Shown: piece after piece, positions 56,101 through 64,000 of the stretch
How the letters are laid out: every line of letters starts with the position of its first letter
How positions within the stretch are numbered: position 1 is the stretch's first letter
Assembly (NCBI RefSeq): GCF_032854445.1
Contig: NC_088295.1
Location: forward strand, 89,202,644-89,266,643
Reading direction: 5' to 3'
Source: Liolophura sinensis
Lineage: Eukaryota > Mollusca > Polyplacophora > Chitonida > Chitonidae
Length of the DNA stretch: 64,000 bases
Position numbers and translations under genes: made by a program
The notes under the pieces: generated by a model
Database searches by the model: none
The model's input: only the letters and a program-made list of their open reading frames with translations
Told to the model about the DNA's origin: nothing

Positions 56101-57799
56101 TACTATAAAATTACTATAAAATACTGTCAGAAAGTTCTTAGTGTCAGTATGTTAACTTTAAACCTGAAAAAAGGAAAGAACTGGGCACAATATTCTCTTT
56201 AACGTGAACCTAAACGATACAATCATAAGTATGACTAAGTTTGTACACCAGCCTCCATGTTGCGTCATGTGGTTAGTACACAGCCTTGCACAGAACCGGT
56301 TGCCACGATGGCAGACAAGGAAGATCAGCCTTGGTACACTGTTAGCCGAGAGAAAAAAGATTTGAAACCAAAAATCACTGGAAAAAGTTCAAGACGACGT
56401 AAACAGAATTTTAATCTGTGACATTATTACAATATTCTTCCTGTCTTGTATGGTCAAGTTTTTTCCATAATCTGCTTTCGTTTATACCGGCATATGGGTT
56501 TGTTAGACTGTAAATGCAATACATTCGTCACCCCATTAACCCCAATGCTTTTATCAACTGATTTCGGTTTAACACTTAATATGGCAGGCTAATACTTGAA
56601 GTGGATTTGATTTGCGTTTGAGAGAAAGTCGTGTTACGCATTGATGTACCTTTGGTATTTAACTCTGCATTTTATCTGAATGGAGAAACAATGTCACCCT
56701 ATAAATAATTCTAACAGTATCAACACAACTTTAAAATTTCCAGAAATCACAGAATCAATATTTCTGTCTTCCCAGAAAGACACAGAGCAGTCACACTGAT
56801 TTAAACCCCTTAATATTTTTTAATTATTTATTTTCATGAATTGTGTTTGACGCGATTCTCAATACTGACCTTGCACAATGCCTCTTCAAATAACATAAGA
56901 TAAGATGTTATAACAACTTGGGTTTGTAACTCAACAGGTAAAATCGAATGTCTACTAAAATGCCCACCTCACCCCTCTCAACGGCGTCTTTGTGCCAAAG
57001 CCTTTCCTGAAACACAGATTGCCCATTCCCCGGTGAAACTAAATGATGTAAGCTGTAAATATATGCGGATATATTTTTTCGACAGCAAGTTTTTTCTACA
57101 AGTTTCATTTTTGAGTGTCTTACTGTGAAAAGCCTGCAGTTAGATTACAACGCTGCACTAGCAGCTTTTTGCATATGTTTTGATGAACATTGAAGTTTAA
57201 AAACGGCATCTATGTATGAATTTATTAATGTTTTGGCAGACTATGTTTGGCCCTTGTTTGCAATGTGTTCACTTTTCATTCCGTCCTCTCTCCCGGTCTT
57301 CTTGTCTGTATGATTGCCATACACATGTACATGCTGTTAGCATCCGTCGAACCCACTCTTACCACGTCGGAGTATGCCATAATGTACATTAGCGTAGGTG
57401 TGAGGTGATATCTAATTTCACAGGAATTGCCACATAGGTCTTTCATAATACCTTTATAAACGAAGACATCATAATAAACATAAAAGAGAACTGGCTAGTC
57501 ATGGTGAGAGTCTTGAATAACATTTAACTGATACAAAGCATCAGTGGAGATGTCAGTGCACAGTGCACATCTGTTGTGGAATATGACTCTGATAAGCAAC
57601 CTGAATAAGTAAAGGTCTAGGTTCTAAATCTAGTTGTCTGTCAGACAGATCACATTGCCTGTACTTCATAAATTCGTGTGATGATCTCTGGACGAGATAG
57701 AAATGTGATTCTCACATCCCTAATGCGTTGCTGTTATCTAATTGATCAAATTTCCTTCCGACTTTATTTAAGCTCGAGTGTTTGACCTGAACAAATATA

Positions 57800-58259
57800 T
57801 CATGAATCCTCTTTTATTTTTTGGAACACCCTCTTTAATACATTTCACAATGTTATTACCTGAGACAAATGGGATTTGTTTTGTATGTATAGGAAAAGCT
57901 AATGTATTGACTGGGATGAGATTCTGTTCACAGTCATAGGCCTAGCTACAGTTCGTCTTTGGTGATAACCCGGATCTAGATGAGTATTCAGCACATTTTC
58001 AAACGAATCATTAGCAACAGCAAGCGTCAGGCAACATCTTTGCAGGAAAAGCTACGCACTGTTTCGATGTGGGATATACATTTTTGCTCTCATTGCAAAT
58101 GTTTCGATGTAAAAAATTAAAGATTTGCAAGCTATTTAATCACTCAGTCAAATGTTGTGTGTATTGTCAGTTATACCGGTGCCAGCTCTCTTAATTCACG
58201 TTGAAATCTTTTACAGATAAATTTATCGTATTCAGGTTTTCGTGGGAAGTGCGTATGGG
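57800..58259. other. Non-coding sequence right of the segmental duplication
   Basis: No module landmark, gene or repeat recognised. The left copy of a 10-bp duplication (caggtatgta) lies at 58260-58269. Confidence 0.45.
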
Positions 58260-58269
58260 CAGGTATGTA

Positions 58270-58905
58270 GGACTGGGTCCCGTTTCACAAGAAGTCTAAA
58301 GGCTAAGCTTAGACGGCTAATGCACTAGCAATTTTGTCCAACCCGTTTCACAAAGACATTATTTGGCTATCGGCTAAAGGTTTTTTTCCTTAGATATGAA
58401 GTTAGTCCGAAATCCCTAGCCAGCTTCGGAGGTGGCTAGGAGACATCAGTGTTGACTTTGAAAATGTTGTGTGTCCCATTTTTTAACTTTATTTATTCAT
58501 TCTAAAAATAGGAATAAATAACCTTCTCACACCACACAAAATTGTTTTTAAAGCTCATAAACCACCGAAACCCATTATTTTGCTTCGACCATCTGTTGTG
58601 AGAGTTATTGCCCTTTGTTAACAGATCGTTTCAAAATCGAAATTGAGGGAGAAATTATCACTTTTTTCTGTTATATATACACTGTAATCTAATGTATTTT
58701 TATTTTGGATGTAATTTGACAATTATCAACATTGATACAACCAATCAGACTGATGCATAGCGACCGTATAGCGGACTATGGTAAGCCAGCTAAGCGTTAG
58801 ACAGTTTTACTTTGTGAAACGGTCAATGCATTTCGCAGCCTACTCACCGATGAATAACACTTAGCCGACTAACAGACAAATACAGCCGTTTTGTGAAACT
58901 TGCAC
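58270..58905. mobile_element. MITE-like DNA transposon with 10-bp TSD
   Basis: The direct repeat caggtatgta flanks the element at 58260-58269 and 58906-58915. The ends carry inverted cgtttcacaag (left) and the complement of ttttgtgaaac (right). Subterminal copies of a ggctaa/ttagcc word occur several times near both ends (58308, 58369, 58862 and others), as do internal gtttcacaaag and ctttgtgaaac. It is 636 bp with no useful frame, so it depends on a transposase made elsewhere. The 10-bp duplication length is not enough to assign a superfamily. Confidence 0.85.
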
Positions 58906-58915
58906 CAGGTATGTA

Positions 58916-61135
58916 CGACAGGACAGTTCAAGCTCTCTATTTTGGTGTTATTTTTCATAGTTGTCAGAGGAACAGAACATTTTTGTGCCACATAATCATT
59001 CTCTTTACCCTTATGTTATGTACAATATAGGCCTATACACTATAGCCGTACATACATTCCGTACATACGTGTATGAAAAGATGAGAATGTTTTACTGGCT
59101 GTGCATAAACTTTCATGCAAGTGGTAAGGAGAACCAGTTCATTTTCTGTTTAAGGCTTTTTTGAAAGGGACTGAAGTCAGGAGATGTCAAAAGTGGAATT
59201 ATTGTTTAAATCTGTTTCCGCGGTGTACAAGGCTATAACTTTTCAAAACCAAATATCCATTATTACCTATTTATCTGTGGTTTGCAGACTCTCTTGCGTG
59301 CTTGTCTATATTTCCTTCACAACTTCGGGTTTATACACATCAATGCCCTGGCCCACCGAGAGGAACGGGTCTCAACCATGCGGTATACTACTCAGCTAAA
59401 AGTACTCAGGCCTAGAATGACAAAGCTGACTTAAATCAGATTTAGTCTTATGATCAAAACATTTTAAAATGTTTGCTTACATATTTTGTGCTTTTGTATT
59501 AATACGGCGGCAAGTTACATAACTCACAGATCCCTGGAATTTAAGCGTCAGACACAGTTCCTGTAAATGTTTTAAGGCATCGGTTTAAAAGCAAACAAAG
59601 CAAAAGGCATACTTCAGCTGCCCAAACGAAAACAACTCTTAGAATTTCTAGATTGTTGCAATAGCTGACAATAATTAATTGCAATGTAAACAGATGATCT
59701 CTTAATCTACAGATTTACCATAGTGCCATAGTGTAGTAGGTTTATTTGCTCTCTTTATTTGCTCTCTATTTTCCGCGCACAAGTGAATTATAGATAACTG
59801 GACGGTGGACACGCATGGCGCCTGGTGCAGGCATGAGCTGCCCAATAACCAATATATCGTTCTGCAGTGGGTTTTTATATCCCATGCCTAGTAACCAATG
59901 CATGGTTATGCCGTGGGTTTATATAGTTGGTGCCCAATGACCAATGCATCGGTCAGATATGTATTTATATAGCTGATGACCAATGACCAATGACCCCAAC
60001 CCGACCATGGAAATAAACTAAACCATGTGATCAGCGCAAGGCTTTGACAGAAAACACTTAAGCTGGTAAAAAATTGTATATTTGCCGACACCATCTTAAT
60101 CCACGTGGTCCGAATTTGAATTTTTTTCCAGTACGTGTAAAAAGCAAGCAAATAAATGATATAAATAATTAATATCGAAGCATCATGTGAGGGTTAAACC
60201 TTGCATCTGAAGAAGTTCTGAGTTCTCTTGTTGTGTTCTTGACAATGGTGATCTTCTTTCCATCAAGAGGCAAATACGAACTGACATCGGATGGAAAAAA
60301 GCTTTGCGTTGTGTTTGGCCTTAGATCTTGTCATTTCACTTGGATAAATGTCAGAAACAAAAGAGACAGAGGCATTTACTAGATATGAAAAGAATTTACA
60401 TTTCTAAGATGGTTTTAATTTCCGGCTTGTCATATGTGCTTAATCACCGGTTGTGTCAGTGTCTTTCTTTCATTTCTGCTGAACAGTATGTGAAACTCTT
60501 GAATCTGCTGTGCACATGTCCCCCTATTAACACTAAGCCTTTCTCAAATAACGTCGTTTGAACTCTCGGTACCCTTTTTATGCGAACAGAGGAGGATTTC
60601 CATATTTTTGAGAAAAAGCATTAAGCCCTCTGTTAGCTTAAGGTATTGCATTTCTCTTTGCCTGAGTGAATTGAAATGGCAGATCCCATCAAAAATTTGC
60701 TCAATATCAAGCACAGGTTTAGCTGTCAAATTGTTCGAAAAGCTAATATTTCAGTTGTTTCTAGAATGGCAATGATAAAGGCGAACTGTTTTTGTTTATT
60801 TTCTTTTAACTATTTATGGAAGGATTTTGACTATTACCTTATTTAAAACCGATTGGGACCCGAGGGAATTACCGTGTGCTCACATGAAAACATCAAGTGA
60901 ACAGCAAGGGCAACTGAGCCATGTCCGAATTACTCACCGGCTAGGCCATGAAGTTCTGCTGAGTGAATCACGTCGTAACGTATACGTGAGTGGAAGTTTT
61001 TAAATATGATCCACACCGGTATTGCTTAGTATCATGGATTACAGTTTCCAGAAAGCTGAGGATCACCAGTTATTAACAAAGTCTTTCGTCATCTTAGTTT
61101 AATGATGTAACATTTTAACAAACCTTCAAAAATTA
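58916..61135. other. Non-coding stretch
   Basis: No supported gene. Frames at 58961-59164, 59184-59399 and 60328-60561 are short and without motifs. The only structure noted is the imperfect repeat listed at 59830. Confidence 0.45.
59830..59990. repeat. Imperfect tandem repeat of about 50 bp, three copies
   Basis: The words cccaataaccaatatatcg, agtaaccaatgcatggttat and caatgaccaatgcatcggtc are each followed by gtgggtttttatat-like sequence at intervals of about 50 bp. A short ccaatga triplication ends it. Confidence 0.75.
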
Positions 61136-61216
61136 ACAGACGGGTTTTGTTTCTTGTCTAGGACGACTTATAGTTAGTGGCAAATCGAGGCAGTTGCATC
61201 CAAAATTTGTGCTATG
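61136..61216. repeat. Dispersed repeat, copy 2 (partner at 7660)
   Basis: Contains cagacgggttttgtttcttg, tctaggacgac, caaatcgaggcagttgcatc and caaaatttgtgctatg, in the same order as 7664-7750 with scattered substitutions. Confidence 0.6.
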
Positions 61217-61578
61217 TTTCCTACATGCCACAGGGAGAGTACCGAATGCAACATAACGAAATTCGCGATTAGGCGTGCCAATTTTCCTTCGTCACCACGT
61301 TGTGTGATCTGATAAGCATATAAGTCTGATAAGCGGAAGTCAGATTCTCCAAAAATTCTCCACATTCTCTGATATATAAATCGGACAGACTGAGGCTTAA
61401 GACTGCCGGTGTTCATATATGTTAAAGAGTAGTGACTGGCGATTTATAAATGCCGGCATAAACTGTATCCTTTATTTTTAAAATAAAATATAAAAGTATA
61501 ATTTAAAAAACAACCAGTAAAATAACTCGAGTGAAGCACGTGGTTGCCAGATTTATATATGCAGTTGTTTTCTAGAAG

Positions 61579-61581
<3 letters not shown>
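61217..61581. other. Non-coding spacer before the TA microsatellite
   Basis: A minus-strand frame of 80 codons lies at 61174-61416 with no motif. Nothing else seen. Confidence 0.4.

Positions 61582-61642
<61 letters not shown>
61582..61642. repeat. (TA)n microsatellite, about 30 units
   Basis: An uninterrupted ta dinucleotide run of about 61 bases; likely polymorphic in length. Confidence 0.98.
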
Positions 61643-61644
<2 letters not shown>

Positions 61645-63057
61645 AGTTATTTATGTACATGGGGTTAACCACTTCGACATGTAATGTAGTTGTCGGTGGT
61701 TATGGTGGTTTTACACTATACTCAATCGTGACAGTGATGTTAGGTAATATTTTACGTGGTTACAGTAATTGGGGATAACGTGTTTGATGGTTACATTTGC
61801 TGTGGTCATGGTTGTGATTGGTTATAGTGGCTTTTGGTTAATCTCAGTGTTTAGTGTTTGTAATGGATAACGGTTGAAATGGTCCGTGGTTTCTAGTAGC
61901 TTGTGTAACAGAATGTATAGAATGAATACTGGCTGATAAGGCCTTCTCCACTGCACATCTCACTATACTACTACATAACACAGCACGTATCAATCTGCTC
62001 TCGGAGCTGGTACACCCCTCTTTGTTTTTTTTTTAACTGCCCAAGCTTTGTACCATGGCCAATCCCGCGTCAACCAGGCCTTTGGTGTAAAGCCTTTCAG
62101 GCTTCATCGCTAGTAATGGAGTGCGCTTTGAATGATCATTTGATGGAGTGTACCTGACTATAGTGGCCAAAGCTCAATGTTCAAAGAAACAGAGCTGTAA
62201 ACCTTACCTGGCAATGCACGTACCAGCGTTTGAAGCATTGACTTACAAAGAATTAATCTTAGCACAGCACGGTGGTACGCAGTTTCCATTATTGTGGTAA
62301 AACTATAGAGCCAGACTCACTCTGACTATATAATACTGTAATTAACTCTTAAAGAACTATCTAATGTTAGATGGACTACTATACCCTCTGAACTAGTTAA
62401 TGTATCCCGGCCTTGGTATGCAGAGAAAAGGTAAGCATAAAAGAGGATACATAAGTGAGACAACTGGTTAAAGCCATTTGAGAGAACAAGGATGGTGGAT
62501 AAAACCCTGTGAGCATCATTAGGACTACTGCGTGCTACTTGACTGATTTAAAACTTTCAACAAGTTCTCTTGAAATGAAAATGTAGTTCACTTAAATTAA
62601 AATGAAGTGACAGATTATACTCTCTGCGTAAAGGCTGACAACGGTCTATGTGATCTGATATATTATTTTGTTCAATTTGCCAGGTTATTTTCCTAGGCTC
62701 ATTTAGGCATAATTTTGTTCACGATTAATTTACCCAGCTTACATGTATACTCTAATATGTATGCCCAAAGACCAAGAGTCCTGAAGCCTTTCACGCTTCG
62801 CCTAATTCTATGGCCACCAGTACATACATCTTTATTTGGGGTTAAACCGTGGCAAAAATATGAACTCTGGCTAAGATTGCTTTCTGAAAAAACCCTGATG
62901 GTAAAAACTAATTTAAACTAAGAGAGTGATGCAAATGAAAACTAGTGTCAGTAAAAACACATGTAGTTTGTGTGTTGTAATTTTTGCCTACTTTATCAAG
63001 ATCCTTTATCAAAATCCTGGCGAAAAAACGAACTGGTGAAAATCGTCGGTGATCACC
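61643..63057. other. Non-coding stretch with GGTTA-rich part
   Basis: Positions 61690-61880 are rich in ggttatggtgg / ggttatagtgg words without a fixed period. The rest is unique-looking sequence. Short plus frames at 62715-62921 and 62970-63167 lack motifs, except where the latter borders the Gypsy relic. Confidence 0.4.
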
Positions 63058-63058
63058 A

Positions 63059-63087
63059 CCCCCCCCCCCCCCTCCCCTCCCCTCCTA
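63059..63087. repeat. Poly-C / C-rich pyrimidine tract
   Basis: A run of 14 C followed by tcccctcccctcct. It immediately precedes the recognisable Gypsy gag sequence and may be a sequencing-sensitive spot. Confidence 0.95.
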
Positions 63088-63102
63088 CCGTCCGCGTGCG
63101 TT

Positions 63103-63297
63103 CAGAGAAGGAAATTCAACAGTCGAGTGAAGGCCACAGTCGAGTTAGCTGCTGTGTTTGTGCCTGAATTACGTCGACTTTCTGAACATTTTGGCTTTGG
63201 GCGATCTCTAGATGAAATGCTCAGAGATAGGCTGATATGTGGGATGAAAGATGACGGAATCCAAAGAAGATTACTGTCCAAAGAGCGTATGAAGTAG
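63103..63297 (+). pseudogene. Gypsy-type retrotransposon gag fragment
   Basis: In the frame from 63049 the residues from about position 20 match a Gypsy/Ty3-type gag (capsid C-terminal part): FNSRVKATVELAAVFVPEL, then LRRLSEHFGFGRSLDEMLRD, then RLICGMKDDGIQRRLLS. The upstream proline run comes from the C tract and is not gag. The frame ends at 63297; gag-like sequence continues in another frame (AMELAGK at about 63304), showing a frameshift. Domestication is unlikely given the damage. Confidence 0.88.
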
Positions 63298-63352
63298 CTA
63301 CAGCTATGGAATTAGCAGGTAAAACACCCAGGACATCAAACACACTCAGTAA

Positions 63353-63808
63353 TCAACACAACCTGTAAAACAAACAGAAGTCAATAAAATTCAGGCCAAA
63401 CCAAGTAAAACTTCGTTTACAGTATACTCTTGCTGTATGGAAAATCATGAGCAATTTACGTGTCGTCACATTCATTCAACCTGCGGTTTCTGTAAGAAAA
63501 GGGGACACATTGACCGGGCCTGTTGGAACAAACAACAACGTAGCATTAATTCTGGTCAAGCGAAACAAAGTCACCCCAAGTGGTCAGGCCATAACAAAAA
63601 TAAATGGCGTCCAAAGCCACAGCAAGCCAATCTTGTAGAACGAGAGGCCAAAGCTGTCGGGGAAGACGAGGACGTCTATGTAGTGTTTAGCCTTCCGGGT
63701 GATGGAGGCAGGAAACCATATAGGGTTGCCATGGACATTGGACATGTTACTGTTCAGTTAGAATTGGACACCGGCTCAGCAGTTACTGTGTTAAATGAGA
63801 AGACATAA
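63353..63808 (+). pseudogene. Gypsy nucleocapsid zinc knuckle and protease start
   Basis: The open frame runs from just after a stop at 63350, although the first ATG is at 63437. It contains VNKIQAKPSK, a degraded first knuckle (CCMENHEQFTC) and a perfect CX2CX4HX4C knuckle CGFCKKRGHIDRAC (about 63482-63523). A basic linker rich in Q, K and W follows, and then LELDTGSAVTVL, the aspartic protease active site (DTG). It stops at 63806-63808, inside the protease. In intact elements gag, protease and RT are one polyprotein or two. Confidence 0.93.
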
Positions 63809-64000
63809 CACCAGTAGAAAACTGGGAAACTTCAGAAATCCAAAGTTAAACTCAGGACGTACACAGGGGAGGACATTCCAGTATTAGGGACAGTTATGGT
63901 TCCGGTATCATACAATGGACAGTCCGCTAACCTCAAGACCAGTACCGTGAGTACCGTGTTACGTGAGAGAATTGACCTGGAATTGGAGAGACTTCAGTCA
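63809..64000 (+). pseudogene. Gypsy protease end joined to RT start, running off the window
   Basis: After two in-frame stops the same frame resumes protease-like sequence: KVKLRTYTGEDIPVLGTVMV and PVSYNGQS. It then gives LRERIDLELERLQS, which resembles the segment just before the first RT motif. The two parts are much closer than in intact elements, so the rest of the protease and the protease-RT linker are deleted. The RT, RNase H and integrase, if present, lie beyond 64000. Confidence 0.8.

Larger units (their letters stand above)
54110..57800. repeat. Segmental duplication unit G (rightmost, partial)
   Basis: Landmarks: tttgtgttagtcagaaagcg (54130), gagttacgggtataaca (54308), gtgtgatcgtgttgcaggag (54564), acacccgtcttcttggtgat (54730), gttcacttgttgcg (55647), gacgacgtaaacagaatttt (56393), tgaattgtgtttgacgcga (56837), gtgaggtgatatctaatttc (57400) and aattgatcaaatttccttcc (57740). 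The module ends at about 57.8 kb, and no further landmark is found to its right. Non-coding. Confidence 0.8.

Overview
This window reads as animal nuclear DNA from a lophotrochozoan, most likely a mollusc. Three things point there. The sequence is AT-rich with no bacterial-style gene packing. It carries two tRNA-headed SINE families of the kind familiar from bivalve and gastropod genomes: one ends in CACTCACT repeats, the other has a GGGCCTCCGTGGCTCAG head and a TTTA-type tail. It also holds decayed LINE and Gypsy-type elements. The species cannot be named from the sequence. I found no convincing intact host protein-coding gene, rRNA gene, functional tRNA gene or CRISPR array. Nearly all long open frames lie inside tandem repeats whose period is a multiple of three, or inside mobile elements.

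Layout. 1-3.4 kb: a 32-bp satellite in two blocks with a 47-bp derivative. 4.0 kb: a tRNA-derived SINE. 7.95-10.14 kb: four tandem copies of a 548-bp unit, arranged as an alternating dimer, ending near a 200-bp assembly gap and a 77-bp tandem repeat. 11.2 kb: a foldback element. 12.1 kb: a composite SINE with perfect target-site duplications.

About 12.7-57.8 kb is dominated by one structure: a module of about 7.2 kb in roughly seven tandem, diverged and rearranged copies, called units A to G here. I recognised it from an ordered series of landmarks that recurs many times. Different units have expanded different single-copy segments of the shared module into private tandem arrays. The largest is a 5.2-kb array of about 100 monomers of 51 bp in unit B (22.6-27.8 kb), and it has higher-order structure. 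Its one-copy ancestor still sits at the matching place in units A, D, E and F, between the same flanks. Smaller arrays of 15, 18, 21, 28, 30 and 36 bp arose in units C to F. Unit E is split by a 4.8-kb block (38.9-43.7 kb) carrying a dead CR1/Jockey-type LINE and a 54-bp repeat.

57.8-64 kb: non-coding sequence, a 636-bp MITE-like element with 10-bp duplications, a TA microsatellite, and at the right edge a decayed Gypsy-type gag-protease region that runs out of the window.

No gene pathway can be described. The interest lies in the genome architecture: a segmental duplication whose units act as parallel records of satellite birth. All repeat boundaries were read by eye and are good to about 10-50 bp, except where target-site duplications fix them exactly.
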